NCBI RefSeq assembly: GCF_035961655.1
Contig: NZ_CP108393.1
Location: 62,001 to 126,000 of the forward strand
Direction: 5' to 3'
Source of the DNA: Streptomyces sp. NBC_01317
GTDB taxonomy: Bacteria > Actinomycetota > Actinomycetes > Streptomycetales > Streptomycetaceae
Length of the DNA: 64,000 nucleotides
The notes below the pieces were generated by a model. The model made no database searches. It had not been told where the DNA came from and saw only the letters and a program-made list of their open reading frames with translations. A program made the translations under genes and the position numbers. The first letter of the stretch is position 1, and every line of letters begins with the position of its first letter. Below are positions 26,960 to 35,389 of this stretch, one piece after another.

Positions 26960-28272
26960 TGTGCGAGACGGGAGACCCCGCGCCCGGCAGGCCCGAGTCC
27001 GGGGGCGGCGACGACGGAGACGGGGACGAGTACGGGGACGGGGACGGGGACAGGCAGCACAGCGGGAACGAGCGGGCCCTGTTCGCGTCCCTGCTGGAGG
27101 ACAGCGCGGAGGACCTGTACGAGAACGCCCCGTGCGGCTATCTCTCCACCCTGCTGGACGGCCAGATCGCCAAGATCAACGGCACCCTGCTGGGATGGCT
27201 CGGCCACCGCCGCGAGGACCTCGTGGAACGCAGGCGCTTCGCCGACCTCCTGACCGTCGGCGGCCGGCTCTACCACGAGACCCACTTCGCCCCGCTGCTG
27301 CGCATGCAGGGCGAGATCAGCGGAATCGCGCTGGAACTGAGGACCGCCGACGGCGGGCGCCTCCCGGTCCTGGTCACCTCCACGGTGAAGCACAGCGCGG
27401 ACGGGCAGCCGCTGCTCATCCGGACCACGGTCTTCGACGCGCGTGACCGCCGTGCGTACGAGATCGAACTGCTGCGGGCCCGCCGTGAGTCCGACCTGGA
27501 ACGCGAACGGCTCCAACGCCTGAACGCCACACTCCAGCAGACGCTGCTGCCGCCGGCCCTGCCCCCGGTGCCCGGCCTGGAGGTCGCCGCGCACTACCGC
27601 ATCGCCTCCGCCGACCTGGTCGGCGGCGACTTCTACGACCTGTTCGGCCTGACTCCGGGAACGTGGGGCCTGTTCCTCGGCGACGTCTGCGGCAAAGGCG
27701 CCGCGGCGGCGGCCGTCACCTCCCTGGCCCGCTACACCCTGCGCGCCGCGGCCGTCTACGACCCGGCCCCCACCACGGTGCTCGCCAATCTCAACACCGT
27801 CCTCAACCATGAGTACCAGGGCCACGACCCCCGGTTCTGCACCGCCATCTTCGGGGTCCTCACGCCGGACGGCGACGAGGGCGGCTTCCACGTCACGCTC
27901 GCCGGCGGCGGTCATCCGCCCGCGCTGCTGATGCGCGCGGACGGGTCCGCGGACTACCTGCCCACCCCCGGAGGGCAGCTCATCGGCGTCATCCCCGACG
28001 CCCACTTCGCCGCCACCACCGTGCGTCTGGGGGCGGGGGACACCCTCCTCCTGTACACGGACGGCCTGACCGAGGCCCGTACTGCCCCGGACGGCGGACG
28101 CTTCGGCGACGACGCGCTCCTCGACCTCGCCCGGGACCTGGCACCCACCACCGCACCCGCCGCCGTCGCGCACCTGACGGGTCTTCTCGACACCTTCGGA
28201 GAGGGGCTGGACGACGACACCGCCCTCCTGGCCATCAGCGTGCCCCTCCCCCGTACCGAGGAAGCCCGGTGA
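26956..28272 (+). CDS. rsbP: RsbP-like PAS-PP2C phosphatase
   Basis: 438 residues. An acidic Gly/Asp-rich leader (residues about 15-35) is followed by a PAS domain (about 50-175: LYENAPCGYLSTLLDGQIAK, INGTLLGWLGHRREDL), a coiled-coil-like linker (RRESDLERERLQRLNATLQQ) and a SpoIIE/PPM phosphatase domain (DLVGGDFYDLF, FLGDVCGKGAAAA, LLLYTDGLTEAR, DDDTALLAIS). Metal ligands GGD, GD and DD are all present. It should dephosphorylate an anti-anti-sigma protein when the PAS domain and RsbQ signal. Start at ATG 26956 inside the ATGA overlap; ATG 26959 is equally possible. Confidence 0.92.
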   Translation: MMCETGDPAPGRPESGGGDDGDGDEYGDGDGDRQHSGNERALFASLLEDSAEDLYENAPCGYLSTLLDGQIAKINGTLLGWLGHRREDLVERRRFADLLTVGGRLYHETHFAPLLRMQGEISGIALELRTADGGRLPVLVTSTVKHSADGQPLLIRTTVFDARDRRAYEIELLRARRESDLERERLQRLNATLQQTLLPPALPPVPGLEVAAHYRIASADLVGGDFYDLFGLTPGTWGLFLGDVCGKGAAAAAVTSLARYTLRAAAVYDPAPTTVLANLNTVLNHEYQGHDPRFCTAIFGVLTPDGDEGGFHVTLAGGGHPPALLMRADGSADYLPTPGGQLIGVIPDAHFAATTVRLGAGDTLLLYTDGLTEARTAPDGGRFGDDALLDLARDLAPTTAPAAVAHLTGLLDTFGEGLDDDTALLAISVPLPRTEEAR

Positions 28273-28631
28273 ACCAGTTCAGCGTCCGCACCCGCGGCTC
28301 CACGGCCGGCCCGGTCCTCGAACTCGCCGGCGATCTGGCGTACGAATCGGCCCCGGAGGTCCGCGACCTCCTCCCCACCCTGGACCTGGAACCGGGCCAG
28401 CAGTTGCTGGTCGACCTCGGCGGCCTGACCTTCTGCGACTCCAGCGGCATCACGGTCCTCATCGCCGCCCGCAACCACGCTCTGGCCGCCCACGCCACGC
28501 TCGCTCTGGCGGCCGTCCCCCACCACGTCGCGCGCATCCTCCGCCTCGTCGGGCTCGAACCGGTCCTCACCACCTACCCGACCGCCCAGGACGCCACCGA
28601 GTCCTGGATCCGGGGGACGGCCGGCTCCTGA
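28269..28631 (+). CDS. STAS-domain anti-sigma-factor antagonist (RsbV-like)
   Basis: 120 residues, a single STAS domain: VRTRGSTAGPVLELAGDLAY, LLVDLGGLTFCDSSGITVLI, with the phosphorylatable serine in DSSG (residue 58 or 59). It is the expected substrate of the phosphatase encoded just upstream; when dephosphorylated it would bind a kinase anti-sigma factor and free a sigma factor of the SigB type. The GTG start overlaps the phosphatase stop (GTGA). The anti-sigma factor and sigma factor are not in the window. Confidence 0.92.
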   Translation: MNQFSVRTRGSTAGPVLELAGDLAYESAPEVRDLLPTLDLEPGQQLLVDLGGLTFCDSSGITVLIAARNHALAAHATLALAAVPHHVARILRLVGLEPVLTTYPTAQDATESWIRGTAGS

Positions 28632-28837
28632 GACGGCCCGCCCCTCGGTGCCGGACCGTTCGGCGGCCATTCGGGTGAGGGGAAAACGATTCCTCCGTGG
28701 GAGGGGGTTACGGGCTGTCGCGGCCGGCGCGAGCATGCTGTTGCCCGGCGGTCCGCGCCGGGTCGCCGCCTGCTGATCCTGGTCGACTCGGAGGACGGGC
28801 GCGGCGTTGTCCCCGTACCCCGAATGTGAGCTCTGCT

Positions 28838-29992
28838 GTGGCACTGACAACGGCGACGATCGCCGCGGAACTGGAAGCGGCGAACAAGGTCGGTGATCCA
28901 AGAGCCGACACGCTGGTGTCCGAGCTGCTCGACAACAAGGAGATCGACGGGGTCAACGCCCTCTTCCGTACGGTCGGAACGCTCAAGCCGGGGCAGGATC
29001 TCTCCCACCTCCCCCCGAGACTGGCCGAGTTCCTCAAGGAGGCCGCGGCCCCGCCGCCGGACTGGTCCGAGTCGGACGTCAAGGCGGCGGAGAGCTTCTT
29101 CGCCCACCACCACGGTGAAGTCACCATGCTCCAGGGGACGGTGGGCCTGATCGGTACGTACCTCTCCCCCGCCGGTGCGTTCACCCTGCGCTCCACCGGC
29201 CGCCTCGGCGGTGTCGAGGGGCCCGGACGGCGGCTGTCGCAGTCCTCGCGGCTGTTCCTCGACATGGGCGACAAGAACGCGATGCGGGACGGGACGCTCG
29301 CGGCGAACGTCACCAAGGTGCGCCTGGTGCACGCGTCCGTACGGCAGTTGCACAAGAGAAGCGGCGAGTGGGACTACGCCACGTGGGGAGAGCCGGTCTC
29401 GCAGAAGTACACCACCGGCGCTGCCTGCGTGTTCTCCACCCAGATCCTGCAAGCGATGAGCCGCCTCGGCGTCGACGTGGCGAAGGACGACGCGAACGGG
29501 TTCATGTGCGCCTGGCACTACGTCAACCACTACCTCGGCACGGAGGAGAAGTGGTTGCTGCCGAAGGACGCGGAGCAGGTCGAGGCGCTGTGGAACCAGG
29601 AACGCGACAAGGAGTGGAAGAAGACCGACGACGGCGTCTTCATGACCGCGCAGGCCGTCGAGTTCTACAAGAAGTTCTACCCGCCGGGTGTGCACGACGC
29701 GTTCTTCGCGATGGTCCGCCATGCCCTCACCGACAAGTACGCCGACATGGCCGGGCTGCCCAGGAGCGTTCTCGGCGTGGCCGCCGGGCCGCTGGCGGCC
29801 GGTCACGGTCTGGTCAGCACGGTGGGCGGCGGCCTGCTGGGCGGCGGTGCCAAGAAGGCCGTGGGGGTCAACCCGTACAAGGAGGTTCTCGGCATCGCGT
29901 CCCGGGGGTACAACGGCGTGCAGAAGTTCGCGCTGACGCATGACCAGGACAACCAGCCGCAGATGCATCAGGAACTCCACGACAACCGCTGA
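28838..29992 (+). CDS. MpaB/rubber-oxygenase-like (DUF2236) protein
   Basis: 384 residues. The core KVRLVHASVRQLHKRSGEWD, then WGEPVSQKYTTGAACVFSTQ and CAWHYVNHYLGTEE fit the DUF2236 fold, which in latex-clearing protein binds a b-type haem and in MpaB cleaves fatty chains oxidatively; conserved His and Arg/Lys residues are present. No signal peptide. GTG 28838 is used, but GTG 28826 is in frame and neither has a good ribosome site. Preceded by about 200 bp without a gene. Substrate unknown. Confidence 0.75.
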   Translation: MALTTATIAAELEAANKVGDPRADTLVSELLDNKEIDGVNALFRTVGTLKPGQDLSHLPPRLAEFLKEAAAPPPDWSESDVKAAESFFAHHHGEVTMLQGTVGLIGTYLSPAGAFTLRSTGRLGGVEGPGRRLSQSSRLFLDMGDKNAMRDGTLAANVTKVRLVHASVRQLHKRSGEWDYATWGEPVSQKYTTGAACVFSTQILQAMSRLGVDVAKDDANGFMCAWHYVNHYLGTEEKWLLPKDAEQVEALWNQERDKEWKKTDDGVFMTAQAVEFYKKFYPPGVHDAFFAMVRHALTDKYADMAGLPRSVLGVAAGPLAAGHGLVSTVGGGLLGGGAKKAVGVNPYKEVLGIASRGYNGVQKFALTHDQDNQPQMHQELHDNR

Positions 29993-30085
29993 GCCGCCAC
30001 CCCGATCCGGCCCGCCCGCCACCCGCGACCCGCCGCCTGTCACCTGTCGCCCGCCGCCTGTGCCCGCCGACGGCCGGTCGCCGGT

Positions 30086-31369
30086 TCACCAGGTCACGGG
30101 CAGGGCGTGGAGTCCTCCGGTGACCTTGCCGTCGTGGGTGGTGGGCGCGGTGCGGGAGGTGTGGAGTCGTAGCCGGGGCAGGTGTGGGGGGAGGCTGCCG
30201 AGGATCGCGGACAGTCCCAGCCGGGCGAGGGAGGCCCCGGCGCAGTGGAAGTTGCCGTGCCCGAAGCCGACATGGGGGTTGGGCTCGCGGGTGATGTCGA
30301 ACCGGTCGGCGTCGGTGAAGGCGCTCTCGTCGCGGTTCGCGGACTGCACGCAGAAGACCACGAGGTCACCGGCGCGGATACGGTCCCCGTGATGGTCGAT
30401 GTCGGCCAGGGCGTAGCGGGGGATCCAGCTTCCGCCGGGGACGGCGAAGCGCAGGATCTCCTCGACCGCGCCGGACGCGGGCGCGCGGCCGGTGGCGAGC
30501 GCTTCGTACTGATCCGGATGAGTCAGCAGGGCGAGGACTCCGAGGGAGATCCGCGCGGCCAGGGTCTCGTACCCGCCGAAGTACAGCTGGTAGGCGCCTT
30601 CGAAGGCCTGCGCCGGTGTCAGCGGCCCGTCGCTGTCGCGGGCGGTCGCCAGGTCGGACAGAGCGTCGTCGCCCGGGTGCCGGCGCTTGTGCGCCAGGAG
30701 GTCCGTGAGGTAACGGACGAAGAAGGCGTGGGCGGTCGTGGCGCGGTCGCGGTCGTCGGTGCGCAGGTCGTCCGAGAGGGCGCGCATGCGGTCGTGGTCC
30801 TCGGGCGGGATGCCGAGGACGTCGAAGTTCAGCCGGGAGGCGAAGGGGTCGGCGAGCGCCGCGTGCAGATCCGCGGGCGCGCCCTCGGCGACCATGGCGT
30901 CGAGCAGTCCGGCGCAGAGCCTGCCGGCCTGCGGCCGTAACGCGTCGATACGGGAGGCACCGAAGCGGTGGGAGACCGCCCGGCGCCAGCGCCGGTGGTC
31001 CTCGACCTCCGTGTCGAAGTTGGCCTGGGGTGTGAACAGGGCCGCGTCCCACAGTCTGGGCGCGTGGTCCGGGTCGGCGTGGGAGCGGCCGATGCGTGGG
31101 TCCATGCCCAGTTTCCGCAGGTCGGCGCGGCGGGTCACCAGCCAGCCCGTGTCCCCTGCGGTGGTGCGCAACTTCGCCAGTCCGGGGCGCAGTCGGAGCG
31201 GTGCCAGCCCGGCCGGCTCCAGGAGCGGGGAGGCGGACCGGAAGGGCATCACGGGACAGCTCGGGCCGCCGTCCGCTCCGGTGTCCGACCGTTCGTCATG
31301 AAGGCCCGGTCCACCGGTATGGGGGCTCTGTTCGCCGGTGCGTAAGCCTTGTCCATCGGTCTGTTCCAT
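30086..31369 (-). CDS. Cytochrome P450
   Basis: 427 residues. Haem loop FGHGNFHCAGASLARL (Cys ligand), ExxR in EEILR, and helix-I FGGYETLAARI with the acid-threonine pair as GGYET. The substrate loop ends HRRWRRAVSHRF (C-helix W/R contacts to haem). Bacterial class I type, so it needs a separate ferredoxin and reductase that are not encoded nearby. The N-terminal 40 residues are a Gly/Ser-rich leader of low conservation. ATG 31369. Adjacent genes give no pathway hint; substrate unknown. Confidence 0.93.
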   Translation of the reverse strand: MEQTDGQGLRTGEQSPHTGGPGLHDERSDTGADGGPSCPVMPFRSASPLLEPAGLAPLRLRPGLAKLRTTAGDTGWLVTRRADLRKLGMDPRIGRSHADPDHAPRLWDAALFTPQANFDTEVEDHRRWRRAVSHRFGASRIDALRPQAGRLCAGLLDAMVAEGAPADLHAALADPFASRLNFDVLGIPPEDHDRMRALSDDLRTDDRDRATTAHAFFVRYLTDLLAHKRRHPGDDALSDLATARDSDGPLTPAQAFEGAYQLYFGGYETLAARISLGVLALLTHPDQYEALATGRAPASGAVEEILRFAVPGGSWIPRYALADIDHHGDRIRAGDLVVFCVQSANRDESAFTDADRFDITREPNPHVGFGHGNFHCAGASLARLGLSAILGSLPPHLPRLRLHTSRTAPTTHDGKVTGGLHALPVTW

Positions 31370-31401
31370 ACCACCGTCTCTCCGCCGTCGGGTCGTGGGC
31401 G

Positions 31402-31902
31402 TCAGTCCAGTGTGCTGTGTGCGTGCGCCGCGGTGTCCAGTGACTCGGTGAGGGTACGGAGTGTGTCCCGCAGGTCCGCCGCCTGGGCAGGGCTCAGGCC
31501 CGTGGCCGCCATGATCTGGGCCGGCACCTGCCGTACCCGGTCGCGCAGGGCGTTGCCGTCCGCCGTAGGGCGGACGGTCACCGAGCGCTCGTCGGCCGCG
31601 TTGCGTTCCCGCGTCACCAGGCCCGCCACCTCCAGCCGCTTCAGCAGCGGGGACAGGGTCCCGGAGTCGAGCCGTAGCACCTCGCCGAGCTGCTTGACCT
31701 GCATCTCGCGGTGTTCCCAGAGCGTCATCATCGTCAGGTACTGAGGGTAGGTCAGGCCCGTGGAGCCGAGCAGGTTCCGGTACACGCCGCTGAACGCCCT
31801 GGACGCCTTGAGCAGGTCGAAGCAGAGCTGGAGATCGAGGACCAGGCCGTCGCCGGTGTCTGCGGCTTCGGCCTTGGCGCCTGGTGACGGTTCTCCACCC
31901 AT
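31402..31902 (-). CDS. ohrR: OhrR, organic-peroxide-sensing MarR repressor
   Basis: 166 residues. The MarR winged helix (GLTYPQYLTMMTLWEHREMQ, then LDSGTLSPLLKRLEVAGLV, ADERSVTVRPT) is of the OhrR subgroup, and Cys27 in DLQLCFDLLKASRAF sits where OhrR carries its peroxide-reactive cysteine. It represses ohr until oxidised by organic hydroperoxides. It is divergent from ohr across 135 bp containing two near-palindromic sites. Start ATG 31902 has little ribosome site; near-leaderless translation is possible. Confidence 0.92.
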   Translation of the reverse strand: MGGEPSPGAKAEAADTGDGLVLDLQLCFDLLKASRAFSGVYRNLLGSTGLTYPQYLTMMTLWEHREMQVKQLGEVLRLDSGTLSPLLKRLEVAGLVTRERNAADERSVTVRPTADGNALRDRVRQVPAQIMAATGLSPAQAADLRDTLRTLTESLDTAAHAHSTLD

Positions 31903-31940
31903 GCGTTCAGTCTACGCAGGTGGGCGGTCCGCCCATTTTG

Positions 31941-31966
31941 ATTGTGCACGATTCAGTTGTGTACTA
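31941..31966. promoter_or_regulatory. Candidate OhrR operators
   Basis: Two related GTGyAC-centred elements, ATTGTGCACGAT (31941-31952) and AGTTGTGTACTA (31955-31966), about 14 bp apart in the A/T-rich region between ohrR and ohr. Each is a near-palindrome. Placement fits control of both genes by OhrR. Confidence 0.55.
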
Positions 31967-32037
31967 TTTTTCTACGTACGCGGAGCGGATCGCCGCCCCC
32001 GCGCGTTGCGGGATCACCTGAGAGAAGTGGCAGACCC

Positions 32038-32475
32038 ATGGTCAACAAGCTCGAAAAGGTCGTCTACACGGCGCACGCCCACACCACCGGCGGCCGTGAG
32101 GGTGGCGTCAGCCGGACCGACGACGGCGCCCTGGAGGTCAGCCTGTCCACGCCCGCCGCGATGGGCGGCTCCGGCGGCCCGGGCACCAACCCCGAGCAGC
32201 TGTTCGCCGCGGGCTATTCCGCCTGTTTCATCGGCGCGTTGAAGGCCGTCGGCGGCAAGTTGAAGATCAGGGTGCCGCAGGACGTGTCGATCGACGCTTC
32301 CGTCTCCTTCGGCCCGATCGAGAACAACGCCTTCGGCATCGCGGTCCGCCTGGAGATACACCTCCCGGGCCTCGACCCCGAGCAGCAGCGTCAGCTGGTG
32401 GACGCGGCGCACCACGTCTGCCCGTACTCCAACGCGACGCGCGGCAATGTGGAGGTCGACCTCGTCATCGCCTGA
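32038..32475 (+). CDS. ohr: Ohr, organic hydroperoxide reductase
   Basis: 145 residues of the OsmC/Ohr family. Both redox cysteines are present: Cys63 (AAGYSACFIGAL) and Cys128 (HHVCPYSNATRGN). The Arg that polarises the peroxide is probably Arg20 (TTGGREGGV). It reduces organic hydroperoxides with lipoyl-type thiols in the cytoplasm. The ATG at 32038 is preceded by GAGAAGTGGCAGACCC. Followed by a perfect 17-bp hairpin terminator. Confidence 0.95.
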   Translation: MVNKLEKVVYTAHAHTTGGREGGVSRTDDGALEVSLSTPAAMGGSGGPGTNPEQLFAAGYSACFIGALKAVGGKLKIRVPQDVSIDASVSFGPIENNAFGIAVRLEIHLPGLDPEQQRQLVDAAHHVCPYSNATRGNVEVDLVIA

Positions 32476-32499
32476 GTCCTCCGCTTCATGCGGACGGGG

Positions 32500-32538
32500 A
32501 CGGGCCGGCCGGGCGGTTTCTCCGCCCGGCCGGCCCGT
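32500..32538. terminator. Bidirectional terminator hairpin
   Basis: A perfect 17-bp stem (ACGGGCCGGCCGGGCGG and complement) with a 5-nt loop TTTCT, between the convergent ohr and PPOX-fold genes. Confidence 0.9.
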
Positions 32539-32543
32539 GCCTG

Positions 32544-32975
32544 TCAGCCGATTCGGGTGCCGTACACCTTGTCGACCGTCATCGTGATCAGGATTCTCCG
32601 GTCGGACACCATCACCGACCGGTACTCGTCCCAGTCCGGGTGTTCGCCGGCTGCCGCGCGGTAGTAGTCCACGAGGGTCCCGACCTCGGGACCGTGCGGG
32701 TCGTTCCCCGGCCCGACGAGGGTGGCCGTACCCTCGACCGTGGCCCACGACCGGCCGTCCTGACTGGTCACCTCCAGGGTGGCCCGGGGATCCCGGCGCA
32801 AGTTCGCGATCTTGGCGGTCTTCTCGGTCGTCGACACGCGGATGACACCGGCGTCCGGATCGTATGACGGCATGACAGGCGAAAGCTGGGGGCGGCCGTC
32901 GGACTTGATCGTCGCGAGGACGCCGAGCCTGCTGTGCGCGAGCAGCTCGTACGGGTCGAAGAGTGTGTCGGTCAT
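32544..32975 (-). CDS. PPOX-class flavin/F420-type oxidoreductase
   Basis: 143 residues with a split-barrel PPOX fold: DPYELLAHSRLGVLATIKSD, RPQLSPVMPSYDPDAGVIRV, ANLRRDPRATLEVTSQDG and a C-terminal RRILITMTVDKVYGTRI strand. Actinobacterial members of this size usually bind F420 or FMN and reduce small substrates. ATG 32975 is chosen at the start of the conserved region; upstream readings are not conserved. Convergent with ohr. Confidence 0.85.
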   Translation of the reverse strand: MTDTLFDPYELLAHSRLGVLATIKSDGRPQLSPVMPSYDPDAGVIRVSTTEKTAKIANLRRDPRATLEVTSQDGRSWATVEGTATLVGPGNDPHGPEVGTLVDYYRAAAGEHPDWDEYRSVMVSDRRILITMTVDKVYGTRIG

Positions 32976-33109
32976 GCTGACCACAACCCGTGACCGGACG
33001 CCGCGTATTCCGGGTCGGGCAGCCGCCGAGCGGTCATCGCCCGACGGCCATTCAGGGCTATGAGTACGCGTGCTCATGTGCGGGCGGCCGCTCGGTCGAA
33101 ACTGGGCGC

Positions 33110-33600
33110 ATGACACGAACTCCCGTACCGACGAGCATGATTGATCCCCCACCCGGGCCGGATGCCACGTCCCCCGGGCCGGATGCCACGTCGCCCGGGC
33201 CGGATGCCACGTCGCCCGGGCCGGATGCCACGTCGCCCGGGCCGGATGCCACGTCGCCCGGGCCGGATCCGGAGGTGGCCTTCCTGAAGATGCTCACCAC
33301 GGTCGCGGAGCCGTGCGTGGTCGACAGCCCGACCGGGGAGGACCCGATCCCCGAAGGAGACAGGCCGCAGCTCCACGAGGAGCGCATCGGCCGGGCGCCC
33401 TCGACCTGGCTGATCCCACCGCCGCCCGCGTCAGAAGAACCCTGAACGACCTCGGATACATCGACACGCGTATCCACGGCCTCAAGCAGTCCGGCGCGAC
33501 CACGCGCTTCTTCCTGGACCTGCGGTTCATGGGTTCCCGGCACGCCGTGAAGGGCGTGGCGGCCGGCACCAGGACCGTCGTCGAAGGATTCGGGGTGTCC
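33110..33600 (+). pseudogene. Repeat-bearing hypothetical gene, probably frameshifted
   Basis: Frame A runs from ATG 33110 (MTRTPVPTSMIDPPP), through five PGPDATS-type repeats, then PEVAFLKMLTTVAEPCVVDS and IPEGDRPQLHEERIGRAP, and stops at 33445. A neighbouring frame resumes protein-like sequence at about 33400: LADPTAARVRRTLNDLGYID, HGLKQSGATTRFFLDLRFMG, VEGFGVSE. The two halves together look like one protein split by a +1 or -1 shift near 33395-33400. The second frame has no stop before the opposing gene. No family recognised; a sequencing error is possible. Confidence 0.45.
33152..33268 (+). repeat. 21-bp tandem repeat, 5.5 copies
   Basis: Unit CCCGGGCCGGATGCCACGTCG at 33152, 33173, 33194, 33215 and 33236, with a partial copy to 33268; only one base varies. 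The period is seven codons, encoding PGPDATS repeats in the plus frame. Confidence 0.9.
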
Positions 33601-33687
33601 GAGACAGGTCCGCCGACCAGGGAGACGCCCGCTGACGGCTGCGCGGTGTCCGCGCCTCGCACGCCCTGGGTACGGGATCCCTGTCGT

Positions 33688-35175
33688 CTACGTACCCCCG
33701 GCCGCCTCGACCACCTCGTCCGCCGCGCGGTCGGCGTCGTCGCCCGCGCGGCGCGGGCCCGGCACGTGCGCGTCGTGCGACGCCGCCGGTTCGCGGAGCA
33801 CGAGTCGCGTGCCGATCACGCACACGACCCCTGCCAGGACAAAGCCGTACGGCGGGGTGCTCCCCGAGGGGTGGGTCTCGTACACGAGCGCCGCCGACAG
33901 CACCGCCAGTACGCTGCCGGCCCGGCCGTGCCAGGTGGTGGCGGCGATCATCGCCATGCCCCACAGCAGGTACCAGGGCTGCACCATCGGGGAGAGCGCG
34001 ACCAGGGCCAGCAGCGCGAGCCCCAGCGCGTGGATCGGGTCCACGCGGCCACGCGCCGCCCGCCACGCGAGGTGCACGATCAACGCGAGGGCCGCCGCCA
34101 GGCCCAGGTTCTGGACCGCACTCTTGATCACGTCCGGATCGGTGCCGACGAGCGTGTGCAGTGCCTTCCCGAGGCCCAGGCCCAGGTCGCTGGTGGCCGA
34201 CAGCGGGGTGTGTATGCCGCCCGCGACGCTCTGGGTCCTGAGCCAGCCGAAGCCGGTGCCGGCGATCAGTGTCACCACGACGGCGACCGCTCCGGCGACC
34301 AGGCCGGGCGCCAGCAGACCCTTCGCCGTCCGGCGTACGAGCGGGCCCGTCGCCGCCCTGCCGACGAGCACACCGATGAACAACAGGGCGAGCGCGGCAG
34401 GCGACTTGACCATCATGGCGAGCCCGACCAGCGCGCTGCCCGCGATCCACCTCCCGCGCAGGGCGCACACCACACCGGCCAGCAGGAGGCCGATCATCAG
34501 GCCGTCGTTGTGCATGCCGCCGACCACGTGGATGAGCAGCAGCGGGTTGAGCGCCCCGAACCGGAGGGCTCCGCTCTCGCTCCTGCCGTGCTCCCGGGCG
34601 AGGTGGCGCAGCCCCCACACGATCAGCACCAGCGCGCCGAGGGCCAGGAGTCGCATCCCCAGTACGGCGGGGACGATCGCCCCGTCCGCCGTCCAGGTCA
34701 CGCCTCGGGCGAGGATCAGGAAGAACGGGCCGTACGGGGCGGGGGTGTCGGTCCAGTTGCCCCCGACGCTCGCGGCGGCGTCGCCGCCGAGGCCGCCGGG
34801 GTCGACGACCGACGGCCCGGCGGTGTAGACGTCGTGCCCTTCGATGACCATCGCGCCCTGGGCTATGTAGCTGTACACGTCGGCGCTGTAGAGCGGCGGT
34901 GCGAGCAGGAGCGGGGTCACCCACCAGGCGAGGGTGACCAGCGTGTCCCGTACGCGGGCCCCGGTCCTGCCGTACCGCCACCAGGCCACGACGAGCAGGG
35001 TCAGCCCGAGGTAGGCGAGGACGGCGCCCGCCACGCCGACGGCGGAGCCGTGCCGTACCCAGAGCCCCCACGGGTCACGGGCCGGCAGCGCTCCGGCGGC
35101 CCAGCCGCCCACGGCGATCGCGGCGGAGCCGACCGCACCCAGCCGACGGCATCCGACAGCGCTCATTGCCCACAT
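33688..35175 (-). CDS. Polyprenol-phosphomannose-type mannosyltransferase (MptB/GT87-like)
   Basis: 495 residues with about 12 membrane helices. LYSADVYSYIAQGAMV, then NWTDTPAPYGPFFL, NPLLLIHVVGGMHNDGLMIG and SPMVQPWYLLW are marks of the GT-C glycosyltransferases that add mannose from polyprenyl-phosphate-mannose on the outer face of the membrane. The closest group I recognise is MptB of actinobacteria. The C-terminus is a charged tail (GPRRAGDDADRAADEV). ATG 35175, with ATG 35166 as alternative. Monocistronic. The acceptor polymer is not known. Confidence 0.82.
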   Translation of the reverse strand: MWAMSAVGCRRLGAVGSAAIAVGGWAAGALPARDPWGLWVRHGSAVGVAGAVLAYLGLTLLVVAWWRYGRTGARVRDTLVTLAWWVTPLLLAPPLYSADVYSYIAQGAMVIEGHDVYTAGPSVVDPGGLGGDAAASVGGNWTDTPAPYGPFFLILARGVTWTADGAIVPAVLGMRLLALGALVLIVWGLRHLAREHGRSESGALRFGALNPLLLIHVVGGMHNDGLMIGLLLAGVVCALRGRWIAGSALVGLAMMVKSPAALALLFIGVLVGRAATGPLVRRTAKGLLAPGLVAGAVAVVVTLIAGTGFGWLRTQSVAGGIHTPLSATSDLGLGLGKALHTLVGTDPDVIKSAVQNLGLAAALALIVHLAWRAARGRVDPIHALGLALLALVALSPMVQPWYLLWGMAMIAATTWHGRAGSVLAVLSAALVYETHPSGSTPPYGFVLAGVVCVIGTRLVLREPAASHDAHVPGPRRAGDDADRAADEVVEAAGGT

Positions 35176-35389
35176 GAGCGGTCAACCTATCGAAGTTTTG
35201 TCGAACGAACGCACGATGCTTCACACTCCCGTGGACGCCGTCCCGGCCGGACCGCGCCGTCCGTGGGGTCCGCCGCCCCGACACCCGGAGCATCCGGACG
35301 TGTCGGCCGGTGATCAGCTGAAATGCTGGCGCACCGCTCCTGCGGGACACTGAAATGAGGCAAGTTTTCCCTCCGAGGGGAGCACGGTC

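Noticed and set aside
33152..33268. Regular repeats that could be taken for a CRISPR array
   Set aside because: The units are directly adjacent with no spacers and no cas genes lie nearby; it is a coding tandem repeat.
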